In this document: positions 49,428-57,935 of the stretch, one piece after another
How positions within the stretch are numbered: position 1 is the first letter of the stretch
Layout of the letters: each line of letters starts with the position of its first letter
DNA from: Myxococcus terminator_A
GTDB lineage: Bacteria > Myxococcota > Myxococcia > Myxococcales > Myxococcaceae
Assembly: GCA_049194865.1 (NCBI GenBank)
Contig: JBLZWL010000116.1
Location: 62,001 to 126,000, forward strand
DNA length: 64,000 nt
Direction: 5' to 3'
Program-made: the position numbers and the translations under genes
The notes under the pieces: generated by a model
Told to the model about the DNA's origin: nothing
What the model saw: the letters and a program-made list of their open reading frames with translations, nothing else
The model's database searches: none

Positions 49428-51892
49428 TTTTCTCTCGCCGGGCCGTGCCCGGGCTTCGCGGTATCGCGGTGGGTCTCACGTTGTTTCAGGTGTTGTGCGC
49501 GGCTCAAGCAGTGGCCGCCGAGCGACGGTTCCTGATTGATTTCGGCGCGGACATCTACACGACCCCTGGCTGGAACAACGTCACGGTGGGCCATGCGGGG
49601 ACGACGCTGAACAACCTGGTCGACTCGGCGGGTGTCTCGTCCGGGTTGACGCTCCAGATAACGGACTCCTTCTGGCAGGGCTGGACGGGGGCCAACAACG
49701 GCAACGGCACCCTCAGCAGCACGCTCTATCCGGTGACGGCGACGCAGGACTCGCAGTTCATCGGTAACCACATGGGCACGCTGGATGATGTGGCGAAGGT
49801 GCGCGTCTCCGGGCTCGCGGTGAACGGGACGTACTCCGTGCGCCTCTTCGGCTCCCGCGTCACCGACGACCTCACGTCGGACCGGACGACGGTGTTCACC
49901 ATCGGCGCCCAGTCGGTGGAGCTGCAGGCTCGCAACAACGTGAATGGCGTCGCCGAGCTCACGGGCCTCGCCCCATCGGGTGGCGCGCTGGAAGTCACGG
50001 TGTCGCTCAAGCCGGGCGCCATCTACGGCTACCTGGGCGTCCTGGAGCTCATCGAGCACGACGGCGTGGTGGTGAACCGTCCCCCTGTGCCCAACGCCGG
50101 CGCGGACCGCTCCGTGCCGCTGCCCACCAACACCGTGGCCCTCCAGCAGTCGGGCACGGACCCGGAGGGGCAGGCCATCACCTATCTGTGGACGCAGGTC
50201 TCCGGCCCCAACACAGCGCGCCTCTACCAGAGCCCGTGGAGCCCGCTCGTCGCGAGCAACCTGGTGCAGGGCACCTACGTCTTCCGCCTCACCGCCACCG
50301 ACAGCGAGGGCGCCAGCGCCACCGATGACGTGAGCGTGTCCGTGGTGCCGAGCACCGGCACGGGCTCGCCCTCCCAGCGCACCCTCACCCAGAAGGCCGT
50401 CACGGCCAACAGCAAGGTCATCCAGTATTACGAGTCGCTGCCACGGGGCTACAACACGGACCCCAATCGCAAGTGGCCGCTCATCGTCTACCACCACGGC
50501 CTGGGCCAGCGTGGCAGCACCCCGGAGAGCCTGCCCGTCATCCTGGGCACCAGCATCCCCGTGGAGACGGGCGCGCAGCTCGAGTACGTCCACAACGGCG
50601 TGACGGAGTCCTTCATCGTCCTGCAGCCGCAGCTCCACGAGTCCTATGGTGACTGGCAGGACTTCTTCACCCAGGCCATGCTCGACACGGCCCGCACGAA
50701 TCTCCGCGTCGACCCGGACCGCGTCTACCTGGTGGGCTACTCGCTGGGCGCCTTCCAGACGTGGACCTTCCCGCAGCGCTCGGACGCGAACGCGCTCCAG
50801 GTCGCCGCCATTGCCCCGGTGGCCGGTGGCCGCGTGCACACCGCGGGCGGCGTGTCGCAGCTCTGCCGGCTGGCGAACCAGAAAGTCGCCGTGTGGGCGT
50901 TCCACGCGGTGGATGACCAGACGGTCGGCGTGGGGACGACGGATGGCGCGGTGAACGGCCTCAATGCCTGCGCACCGGCTCCGAGCCCGGCCCCCAAGTA
51001 CACGCGCTACGCGGATGGGGACCACTGGGTCATCGGCCGCGCGGTGAACCCGACGGCGCCGGAGGCCTCCAATCTCTACCAGTGGCTGCTGAAGCAGCGC
51101 CGCAACGCGCCGCCCGTCACCTCCACGCCCCGGACGCTCACCACGCGCTCCACCACCGTGCCCAAGCTCTACAACACCACCCTCGGCTACTACGAGTCGC
51201 TGCCCCCCGGGTACAACGTGGACCCGAACCGCCAGTGGCCGCTCCTCGTCTTCCTCCACGGCCTGGGCCAGCGCGGCAACGGCACGACGGAGCTGTCCAA
51301 GGTGCTGGAGATCGCGCTGCCGCAGAAGATTCAGCAGGGCGCGCAGCTCGAGTACGTCGTCAACGGGGTGACAGACTCGTTCGTGGTGCTGATGCCCCAG
51401 ATTTCGGCGAGCACCTCCGGGTGGCACCCGTACCACGTGGAGCGGATGCTCGACCTGGCGCTGGCCAATCACCGCATCGACCCCAAGCGCATCTACCTGA
51501 CGGGCCTGTCGCTCGGAGGCTTCGGCACCACGGCCTTCACGGACTTCTCCCTGGCGAACTCCCAGCGCATCGCGGCGATTGCTCCCACGGATGGCGCTCA
51601 CTACGGCGATGTCGTCTGGGCGCCAGACCTGGGCAACGTCCCCACCAACACCTGCTACATCGCCCAGGCGGGTGTGAAGACCTGGATGTTCTACGGCGCG
51701 GGGGACACCTCCTGGGGCTGGACGGCCTCGCAGTTCGTGGACCGGCTCAACGCCTGCACGCCCGCGCCCGCGCTCCAGGTCTCCGCCTATGCCGGTGTCG
51801 GCCATGAGGCTTATGGGCGCGCGTACGAGACGGGGGCCGCCTGGCATACCCCGAACCTCTACGAGTGGCTGTTGGCCCAGCGTCGTCCCTAG
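49424..51892 (+). CDS. Secreted multidomain protein with two tandem CE1/LpqC-like esterase domains
   Basis: An 822-residue exported protein. After the signal peptide ('GLTLFQVLCAAQAVAA') comes a malectin/galactose-binding-like sandwich (about 35-215), a PKD domain ('NRPPVPNAGADRSVPLP', 'ITYLWTQVSGP', about 218-310) and two homologous alpha/beta-hydrolase domains (about 315-565, 570-822). Each has a nucleophile elbow: 'GYSLGAFQTW' (Ser440) and 'GLSLGGFGTT' (Ser696), with candidate Asp ('FHAVDDQTV', 'FYGAGDTSWG') and His ('DGDHWVIGR', 'GVGHEAYGR'). Both start 'YYESLPxGYNxDPNR'. The repeat arose by internal duplication and both triads look intact. Carbohydrate-ester substrates (acetyl or feruloyl) are probable. 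Confidence 0.85.
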   Translation: MIFSRRAVPGLRGIAVGLTLFQVLCAAQAVAAERRFLIDFGADIYTTPGWNNVTVGHAGTTLNNLVDSAGVSSGLTLQITDSFWQGWTGANNGNGTLSSTLYPVTATQDSQFIGNHMGTLDDVAKVRVSGLAVNGTYSVRLFGSRVTDDLTSDRTTVFTIGAQSVELQARNNVNGVAELTGLAPSGGALEVTVSLKPGAIYGYLGVLELIEHDGVVVNRPPVPNAGADRSVPLPTNTVALQQSGTDPEGQAITYLWTQVSGPNTARLYQSPWSPLVASNLVQGTYVFRLTATDSEGASATDDVSVSVVPSTGTGSPSQRTLTQKAVTANSKVIQYYESLPRGYNTDPNRKWPLIVYHHGLGQRGSTPESLPVILGTSIPVETGAQLEYVHNGVTESFIVLQPQLHESYGDWQDFFTQAMLDTARTNLRVDPDRVYLVGYSLGAFQTWTFPQRSDANALQVAAIAPVAGGRVHTAGGVSQLCRLANQKVAVWAFHAVDDQTVGVGTTDGAVNGLNACAPAPSPAPKYTRYADGDHWVIGRAVNPTAPEASNLYQWLLKQRRNAPPVTSTPRTLTTRSTTVPKLYNTTLGYYESLPPGYNVDPNRQWPLLVFLHGLGQRGNGTTELSKVLEIALPQKIQQGAQLEYVVNGVTDSFVVLMPQISASTSGWHPYHVERMLDLALANHRIDPKRIYLTGLSLGGFGTTAFTDFSLANSQRIAAIAPTDGAHYGDVVWAPDLGNVPTNTCYIAQAGVKTWMFYGAGDTSWGWTASQFVDRLNACTPAPALQVSAYAGVGHEAYGRAYETGAAWHTPNLYEWLLAQRRP

Positions 51893-52018
51893 CCCGCGGT
51901 CTCTCTCGAGGACGCGCCCCGCAGCGGCACCGTGGGGCGCGTCTCGTCACTTGAGCGACAAGGAGCAGGAACCCGTGGGCAATGTCGTGCCCGCCTCGCA
52001 TCCGGCACAACCGTCGGC

Positions 52019-53560
52019 ATGGTGGGAAACACGTTGGTGGTGGTGGCGCGTCCGGAGTGGGTGTCGGGCGGAAGACCTTCGTGGTCGACCTTCAAGGTGA
52101 CGTTGCTGAACCTGTCGGACGAGGTGGTGGTCAATCCCGTCATCACGTTCCGGGTGGGGGCGGAGCAGGTCATCCAGAACAACTACGGCCTGGTCTGGAC
52201 CCGGAGCGGGGAGGTGGTGTCCGGCACCCTCGTGTCCGAGCGCAACGTCATCCCTCCGCGCGCCGTGAGGGAGTTCCGACTGTCGGTGCAGGGTGATGCA
52301 CACGGCCCGCTCCCTCGCGACTTCACCGTCGACGGGAGGCTCGCCGACGCTCCGCTCGACACCGAGCCACCGACGACCCCCAAGCGGGTGCGCGCCACGC
52401 TGGTGGGCTCCCGGCTCGTCACCGTTGGATGGGATGCCTCCACGGACAACGTCGCCGTCGCGGGCTATCGCGTGACGTACTCGAAAGTGGGCGACGACGG
52501 CGTGCCCCGGACCCTCACGACGACGCGGCCGTCCATCACCTTGATGGGCCTGACGGCGGGGAGCGAGTACCGGGTCTGCGTGGTGGCGCTGGACGTGTCC
52601 GACAACGCCTCGGCGCCTTCGGACGCGGTGAAGGTCCGCACGGCGGCGGCGCTGCCGGACGCGGGGGACTGGGACGTGCCCCGCGCCCTCGTGGTGGACT
52701 ACACGGCGTGGCCCACGCCTCGCGTGTCCGAGTACGGAAGGGAGCCCGGCCTGGATGGCTTCTTCCTCGGCTTCCTCGTCGCGCAGCCCGGCGGTGACAG
52801 GGCGGTGACGTGGGGCGGGAGCGCCACGCTCGTGGACTCGGAGGATGGTCAGACGTATGCGGGGGACGCCACGGTCTCCGACTACGGCAAGCGGGATTTG
52901 GAGTCCTTCCGTCGCGGCGGCGGCACGGTGGTGCTGTCCTTCGGTGGCGCGTCGAACGTGCCCCTCGAAGTGGTGGAGACGGACGTGGCGAGGCTCGTCG
53001 CGACCTACGCGGCCGTCCTGCGCAACTACGGCGTGCGCCACCTGGACTTCGACTTCGAGGGCGCCTTCCTCCACGACGACGCGAGCCAGGAGCGCCACCT
53101 CGCGGCCATGTCCCAGCTGCGCGCCGTCCATCCCACGCTGAAGCTCTCCTACACACTGCCCGCTGACGGCGCGCCGGGCGCGCTGGCCGGTTTCAACGAC
53201 GGGGGCGTGCGCTTCCTCCAGAAGCTGTCCTCCGCGGGCATCGAGCCAGCGCTCATCCAGGGCCTGCTGATGGAGTTCGGACCGTCGGCGCCCGCGGACT
53301 CCCTCGAGTGCTGTCTGCACGCGCTGCGGGGCATGCACGCGCATGTCGCGGCGGCCTTCCCTCAGTGGGATTCAGGCAAGGTGTGGCGGCGGCTGGGCGC
53401 CTGTCCCCTGTTCGGCCGAGGCCACCACCTCAATGGCAGGCAGTTCACCCTGGAGCACCAGCGCGGCCTCATGGCCTTCGCTCGCGAGCATGACCTGGGC
53501 TGCGTGTCGGGCTGGGGACTGGGTGCGCAAAAACCCGGCACGGTGCCCTTCACGCGGTAG
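52019..53560 (+). CDS. GH18-like glycosidase with FnIII and binding domain
   Basis: A 513-residue protein in three parts: an N-terminal binding-type sandwich ('STFKVTLLNLSDEVVVNPVI', about 15-110), a fibronectin III domain ('PTTPKRVRATLVGSRLVTVG', about 120-205) and a GH18 barrel (about 220-505) with 'GGGTVVLSFGGASN' and the catalytic 'HLDFDFEGAF' (DxDxE; acid Glu347). Substrate-assisted chitinase or endo-N-acetylglucosaminidase chemistry is expected. The ATG at 52019 gives no signal peptide; a better RBS upstream (AAGGAG with GTG at 51975) is in another frame. The start is therefore doubtful, and secretion would be non-classical, as known for Serratia ChiC. Follows the esterase by 126 bp. 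Confidence 0.78.
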   Translation: MVGNTLVVVARPEWVSGGRPSWSTFKVTLLNLSDEVVVNPVITFRVGAEQVIQNNYGLVWTRSGEVVSGTLVSERNVIPPRAVREFRLSVQGDAHGPLPRDFTVDGRLADAPLDTEPPTTPKRVRATLVGSRLVTVGWDASTDNVAVAGYRVTYSKVGDDGVPRTLTTTRPSITLMGLTAGSEYRVCVVALDVSDNASAPSDAVKVRTAAALPDAGDWDVPRALVVDYTAWPTPRVSEYGREPGLDGFFLGFLVAQPGGDRAVTWGGSATLVDSEDGQTYAGDATVSDYGKRDLESFRRGGGTVVLSFGGASNVPLEVVETDVARLVATYAAVLRNYGVRHLDFDFEGAFLHDDASQERHLAAMSQLRAVHPTLKLSYTLPADGAPGALAGFNDGGVRFLQKLSSAGIEPALIQGLLMEFGPSAPADSLECCLHALRGMHAHVAAAFPQWDSGKVWRRLGACPLFGRGHHLNGRQFTLEHQRGLMAFAREHDLGCVSGWGLGAQKPGTVPFTR

Positions 53561-53571
53561 CGCCGTGATGA

Positions 53572-53616
53572 AGTACGACGCTCGTCGTTGACAACATACG
53601 ATTAGAGTCGTACTTT
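53572..53616 (+). promoter_or_regulatory. blaI promoter with two BlaI/MecI-type dyads
   Basis: TTGACA (53588-53593), 17-bp spacer, TACTTT (53611-53616). Two dyads flank and overlap it: ACGAC-N4-GTCGT (53575-53588) and TACGA-N6-TCGTA (53597-53612). AGTACGAC (53572-53579) and GTCGTACT (53607-53614) are also exact reverse complements. The start site would fall at about 53623, the A of the ATG, and no RBS is present, so the mRNA is probably leaderless. Confidence 0.75.
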
Positions 53617-53622
53617 GGCTGC

Positions 53623-54012
53623 ATGACAACGGATGCCATTCCCACGGAAGTGGAGCTCGCCATCCTTGGTGTGCTCTGGAAGCGCGGTCCCAGCACCGTG
53701 CGAGACGTGCACGAGGCGCTCGGGCGTGAAGACGGCAAGAGCGCGGGCTACACCACCACGCTCAAGCAGCTCCAGGTGATGTCGGCCAAGGGGCTGGTGA
53801 GCCGTGACGAGAGCTCGCGCAGCCACGTGTACGCCGCGAGCGTCGCGGAGGCCCGCACCAAGCGCCAGCTGGTGAAGGACCTGCTGGACCGCGTCTTCGG
53901 TGGCTCCTCGGGCGCGCTCGCCGTGCAGGCGCTGTCGCTCAAGCCCGCCTCGAAGGAAGAGCTGGCGGACCTGCGCCGGCTGCTGGACGCGGACAAGGGG
54001 GACAAGCGATGA
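53623..54012 (+). CDS. blaI: BlaI/MecI-family transcriptional repressor
   Basis: A 129-residue winged-helix repressor: 'PTEVELAILGVLWKRGPSTVRDVHEAL' and 'GYTTTLKQLQVMSAKGLVSR' form the DNA-binding domain (about 8-70), followed by the dimerisation helices with 'RQLVKDLLDRVFGGSSGALAVQAL', where cognate proteases cleave in the bla/mec systems. It is the first gene of an operon with the M56 protease (4-bp ATGA overlap). The promoter carries two dyads of the BlaI type, so autorepression is expected. The ATG coincides with the predicted transcription start. Confidence 0.93.
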   Translation: MTTDAIPTEVELAILGVLWKRGPSTVRDVHEALGREDGKSAGYTTTLKQLQVMSAKGLVSRDESSRSHVYAASVAEARTKRQLVKDLLDRVFGGSSGALAVQALSLKPASKEELADLRRLLDADKGDKR

Positions 54013-55622
54013 GCCCCGCCTGGCTGATGGAAGAGGGTGGGCGCGCGCTGGCCCTGTGGCTGGCCCACGGCGTGTGGCAGACGAGCGTCGTCGTCCTGGT
54101 CGCGGGCGCCGCGCTGTGGTTGCTGCGGCACCGCTCGGCGCGGGCGCGTTACGCCGTGGGGTGTCTGGCTTTGGCCGCGTTGGTGCTCTCGCCCGTGGCC
54201 ACGCTGCTGCTGTCGTCGCCAGCCTCCGCCCCCGTGGCTCAAGCATTGATTGCGGCGGGGAGTGAGCGCCCGGCGTCCATCGTCGAGGACTCCCGGAGGC
54301 TCGCGGGAGGCGTGTTTCCGAGCCCGTCCTCCCGGGCGATGCGGGAGCCGGAGCCGGAGGCCTCGCTCACGCGCTGGCCCCTGGTGTTGGGAGGGCTCTG
54401 GTTCGGCGGCGCATGTGTGGCGCTGCTGCGCCTGGCCCTCGGGTGGCGGCGGCTGACGCGGCGGCTGGTCCAGCCCGCGACGCCCGCCTCCTCGTCGCTG
54501 CACCTGCTGGTGTCGCATGTCGCCGGGCAACTGGGCCTGCGTCGCGCGGTGAAGGTGCTGGAGTCCGCCTTCGCGCCGTCTCCGCTGGTGCTGGGCGTGG
54601 TGCGCCCGGTGCTCGTGCTCCCGCGGGGCATGCGTGAGCGGCTCTCCCCAGCGCAGCTGGAGGCGGTGCTGGCGCACGAGCTGACCCACGTGCGACGCCA
54701 CGACATTGTCGTCAACTTCGTGCAGTCCCTGGTGGAGGTGCTGTTCTTCTTCCACCCCGCGGCCCGCTGGCTGTCCGCCCAGGTGCGGCTGGAGCGCGAG
54801 CACTGCTGTGATGACGCGGCGGTCGGCTTCTGCGGCAACGCGCGGGTGTACTCCAGCGCGCTCCTGGGGTTGGAGGAGCTGCGGCAGGAGGGGCCGGTGG
54901 TGGCGCTGGGCGCGGGCACGCAGCCGCTGGCGGAGCGCGTGCGGCGGCTGCTCGGGCAGGCGCCGAGGCGGGAGGTGCCTCGCAAGGCGCGACTGGCGGG
55001 GCGCGTCGGCGTGGTGCTCGCGGTGCTGGTGGTCTCCGGCGCGGCCTGGGCGTGGGAGGTGCCCGAGCCGCTGTCCACACCCGCTCATGCGAAGACCGGG
55101 CTCTCGGCGGCGGTGTGCTCGCGCTCCGTCTACCCGAAGGACTTCACCGCCACCCTGACCCACAAGAACGATGGGAGAACCCTCCGCCACCGCCTCTCCG
55201 TCTCCCGCTGTGGCCGCATCCGCCTGGAGTCCGAGGATGGACGCTCCCCGATGGTGCTGCTCTATGACGTCACCACGCATGAGTGGGTGTCCCTGGACAT
55301 GAGGGCGCGCGACTACGCCCTGCTCCCCACTCGAGCAGACCAGGGGCTTCCGCTGCACCTTCCGGACGGCTGCCTGGCGAGCCAGAAGGACTGCCAGCTC
55401 CAGGGGGAGGAGGTCGTGGAGGGGCGCCGCGCGCGCCGCTGGCGCCGCGTCCATGCGCCGCACGACACGATGACGCAGTGGGTGGACGCGGAGCTGGGCT
55501 ACGCCATCCGCGAGGAGTCCGACCTCTTCGGCTCCCTGCGCGTCTCCAACATCCAGTTCGTCGAACACGACGCCGCGCGCTTTGTCATCCCGAGCGACTT
55601 CCAGGAAGACCTCTCGCCGTAG
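54009..55622 (+). CDS. M56 (BlaR1/MecR1-like) membrane metallopeptidase with a non-PBP C-terminal domain
   Basis: A 537-residue protein. Membrane helices lie at about 13-40, 48-70 and 124-145. The M56 domain has 'LEAVLAHELTHVRRHDIVV' (His223, Glu224, His227) and 'EREHCCDDAAV', the zinc site that in BlaR1/MecR1 relieves BlaI repression. Another helix near 336-354 leads to a C-terminal external domain of about 170 residues. Classical BlaR1 ends in a penicillin-binding sensor with SxxK; here the domain is beta-rich ('DFTATLTHKNDGRTLRHRLS', 'LLYDVTTHEWVSLDM', 'GYAIREES') and resembles DUF4412-like lipoprotein domains. The signal sensed is therefore not obviously a beta-lactam. Confidence 0.88.
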   Translation: MSPAWLMEEGGRALALWLAHGVWQTSVVVLVAGAALWLLRHRSARARYAVGCLALAALVLSPVATLLLSSPASAPVAQALIAAGSERPASIVEDSRRLAGGVFPSPSSRAMREPEPEASLTRWPLVLGGLWFGGACVALLRLALGWRRLTRRLVQPATPASSSLHLLVSHVAGQLGLRRAVKVLESAFAPSPLVLGVVRPVLVLPRGMRERLSPAQLEAVLAHELTHVRRHDIVVNFVQSLVEVLFFFHPAARWLSAQVRLEREHCCDDAAVGFCGNARVYSSALLGLEELRQEGPVVALGAGTQPLAERVRRLLGQAPRREVPRKARLAGRVGVVLAVLVVSGAAWAWEVPEPLSTPAHAKTGLSAAVCSRSVYPKDFTATLTHKNDGRTLRHRLSVSRCGRIRLESEDGRSPMVLLYDVTTHEWVSLDMRARDYALLPTRADQGLPLHLPDGCLASQKDCQLQGEEVVEGRRARRWRRVHAPHDTMTQWVDAELGYAIREESDLFGSLRVSNIQFVEHDAARFVIPSDFQEDLSP

Positions 55623-55662
55623 CGTTCGCCGTCGTCGGTCCGTGACACCCGGAGACAGAGGC

Positions 55663-55699
55663 GTGGGAGCGTGGCTCCCCGCTTCGGCTCCGCTCCCAC
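55663..55699 (+). terminator. Terminator of the blaI-M56 operon
   Basis: GTGGGAGCG (55663-55671) pairs exactly with CGCTCCCAC (55691-55699), 41 bp past the M56 stop. It separates the operon from the erythromycin-esterase-family gene. Confidence 0.55.
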
Positions 55700-55850
55700 C
55701 CGAGCACGTGAGCGCCGCCCTCCGGTGAGCGCGTCGATGCCAGGTGGGCGCAGCTCCCCTCCATTCCGAGGTCCCTTCACGGCGGATGTGCCGGGCCTCC
55801 CAGGTCCGGTGCGTCCCGGCCGAGCACCCGTCGTCCACCCCGAGGTCCGC

Positions 55851-57797
55851 GTGAAACTCCTTCGTCTGCTGTGGCTCGTGCTCCCCCTCGCGTGCGCTGG
55901 CTCCGGCGCTCCGCGCGTCCTATCCGCCTCGGCCGCTCCCGTCGACAAGGTGGCCCCCGCCGTGACGACCGCCTCCGTGGCGGGCCAGGTACAGAGCGCC
56001 ACGCATTCGCCCGTGGCGGGTGCCGTGGTCGCGCTCATTCCCGCGAGTGCGGCCTGGAATCCTGACCGCTCGCCTCCAGCGGCCCGGATGCGCACGGGGC
56101 TGGATGGACGCTTCCACTTCGACGGCCTGCCTCCTGGCGAGTACGGCCTCACCGTCAGCGCGACCGGCCACGAGGCGGCCTTCCTCCTGGACGTGAAGCT
56201 CGCGGCGGGCGAAGCCCCGCGTCGGCTCGAGGTGGTGCTCGCCCCGGCCACGCATGTCATGCGGGGCAACGTGAAGGTGGAGTCGGGGACGCCCGCCGCG
56301 GGTGCCTGGCTGCATGTGGCCCGCTACAGCGACTTCGAGGGCGACGTGCTCTACGTCCAGACGGACGCGCGAGGGGACTATGAGGTGGCCCTGCCCGTCG
56401 GCGGATATGGTGCGGCCGTCATCCTCGAGGGCTTCATCACCGCGGGTCGCGCGCTGGAAATCACGGCCGACAGGTCGGTGACGGACGCGGACTTCACCCT
56501 GCGGACGCTGCCCCTGGAATCGCCTCCCCCTCCGGAGGTCGTGTCGTGGGTGAAGCAGTCCTTGGTGCCGCTCACCACGGTGGAGGCGGGTCATGGGTTC
56601 GCCGACCTGCAACCGCTGAAGCCGTGGCTCAGCGGGGCTCGCGTCGTCGCGCTGGGCGAGGCGACCCACGGCACCCGCGAGTTCTTCCAGCTCAAGCACC
56701 GGTTGCTGGAGTTCCTGGCGACGGAGCTGGGCTTCACCGTCTTCGCCATCGAAGCCAGCTTTGGACAGGCGCTCGCGCTCAACGAGTACGTCCTCACCGG
56801 CAAGGGCGACCCGGCGAAGGGACTCGCCGGCCTGGTCTTCTGGACCTGGGACACCGAGGAGGTGCTGGCCCTCATCCGGTGGATGCGTGCCTACAACGCC
56901 GACCCGCGCCACCCGAGGAAGCTCAAGTTCCACGGCGTGGACATTCAGCACACCGCCGCCTCCGCGCGGGCTCTCGTCGCCTTCTTCGAGAAGGAGGACC
57001 CCGCCTTCCACCAGCGCCTGCTCGGGCCCATGGCGCCGTTCCTCGAGGAGGTGCAGGGCCGTGAGATGCTCCAGGTGGAGACCGGGAAGACGCTCGCCGG
57101 ACTCGTCGCGGATATCGAAGCCCGCTTGCGACGACTGCCCACCGGGAGGCGCGCGGAGAAGGCCCACGCCCTGGTGGCGCGCCACGCGCGGGTGCTCGGT
57201 CAGTTCGCCGAAGTCATCATGGCCCGGAATTCCAGCGATGGCCTCAGGGACCAGGCGATGGCGGAGAACGCGCGCTGGATTCTGGAGCACGAAGGTCCGG
57301 AGGCCCGGATGGTGCTCTGGGCGCACAACGGCCACGTCGCCACCGCGGACCACGGCGGGTCGTTGTCCATGGGCCAGCACCTGCGCGAGGCCCTGGGCTC
57401 CCAGATGTATGTCTTTGGCTTTGCCTTCAACCAGGGCTCCTTCCAGGCCGTGTACCTGCCGAGCGAGCCGAACGAGCCGCGAAGGGGCGTCATCCCCCAT
57501 ACCGTCCCGCCCGCGGAAATCGGCTGGCTCGATGGAACCCTCGCGCAGGCCCAGGTGTCCGCGTTCGCCCTGGATTTGCGAAGCCTTCCCCAGGGCAGCA
57601 GCGTGTCTGATTTCTTCGTGCAGCCCCGTTACACGCGCAATTACGGGGCCGTCTTCAGCAAGGACATCGAGCCCCGGGCCGTCCGGGCCGCCGGGGCGTA
57701 TGACGGGCTGCTCTTCGTGGACCACACGCAGGCGGCAATCCCCACGCCCACGGGACGGCGCCTTCCTCCGGGACAGCAGGCCCAGGGCGCTCCCTGA
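55851..57797 (+). CDS. Erythromycin-esterase-family exported protein with carboxypeptidase-regulatory-like domain
   Basis: A 648-residue exported protein. The N-terminus 'LLRLLWLVLPLACAGSG' is a signal, possibly of lipoprotein type. One or two carboxypeptidase-regulatory-like (transthyretin-type) sandwiches follow ('VAGQVQSATHSPVAGAVVAL', 'LPPGEYGLTVSATGHE', about 45-230). From about 250 it is an erythromycin-esterase-family enzyme: 'VVALGEATHGTREFFQLKHR' (GEATHG, His273), 'FAIEASFGQALALNEYV', 'MVLWAHNGHVA', 'VYLPSEP'. Ere enzymes hydrolyse the macrolactone of 14-membered macrolides, but most distant relatives are uncharacterised. The GTG at 55851 follows GAGG. It lies next to the blaI-M56 operon. 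Confidence 0.85.
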   Translation: MKLLRLLWLVLPLACAGSGAPRVLSASAAPVDKVAPAVTTASVAGQVQSATHSPVAGAVVALIPASAAWNPDRSPPAARMRTGLDGRFHFDGLPPGEYGLTVSATGHEAAFLLDVKLAAGEAPRRLEVVLAPATHVMRGNVKVESGTPAAGAWLHVARYSDFEGDVLYVQTDARGDYEVALPVGGYGAAVILEGFITAGRALEITADRSVTDADFTLRTLPLESPPPPEVVSWVKQSLVPLTTVEAGHGFADLQPLKPWLSGARVVALGEATHGTREFFQLKHRLLEFLATELGFTVFAIEASFGQALALNEYVLTGKGDPAKGLAGLVFWTWDTEEVLALIRWMRAYNADPRHPRKLKFHGVDIQHTAASARALVAFFEKEDPAFHQRLLGPMAPFLEEVQGREMLQVETGKTLAGLVADIEARLRRLPTGRRAEKAHALVARHARVLGQFAEVIMARNSSDGLRDQAMAENARWILEHEGPEARMVLWAHNGHVATADHGGSLSMGQHLREALGSQMYVFGFAFNQGSFQAVYLPSEPNEPRRGVIPHTVPPAEIGWLDGTLAQAQVSAFALDLRSLPQGSSVSDFFVQPRYTRNYGAVFSKDIEPRAVRAAGAYDGLLFVDHTQAAIPTPTGRRLPPGQQAQGAP

Positions 57798-57851
57798 GCG
57801 GGACGTTCTGTCGCCATGTCTCGCTTTTCGTAAGACATTCCCGGGGCACCT

Positions 57852-57924
57852 CCGTTGATGCGGTGAGTGGAGCCGTCGCGGCTCCGGTCCGGCGTGCCTG
57901 TCGCGCGCCGGTCCTCATCAACGG
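57852..57924 (+). ncRNA. Structured leader RNA (three-way junction) before the lipoprotein gene
   Basis: The closing stem CCGTTGATG (57852-57860)/CATCAACGG (57916-57924) is perfect over 9 bp. Inside are hairpin GGAGCC (57869-57874)/GGCTCC (57880-57885) and hairpin CCGGCG (57889-57894)/CGCCGG (57906-57911). The 3' end of the closing stem touches the GGGAG RBS, 12 bp before the ATG. It resembles no riboswitch class I know. Cis-regulatory function is inferred from fold and position. Confidence 0.5.
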
Positions 57925-57935
57925 GAGTCGGAATC

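Noticed and set aside
49253..51847. An 864-codon open minus-strand frame
   Set aside because: Antisense shadow of the tandem esterase; Arg/His/Val-biased and motif-free.
51959..52100. Strong RBS AAGGAG with GTG at 51975 just before the GH18 gene, suggesting a frameshifted true start
   Set aside because: That frame yields only 'GNVVPASHPAQPSAWWETR' and then Trp/Arg-rich sequence to a stop at 52100, not a signal peptide or a domain. I could not support a frameshift, though the GH18 start stays uncertain.
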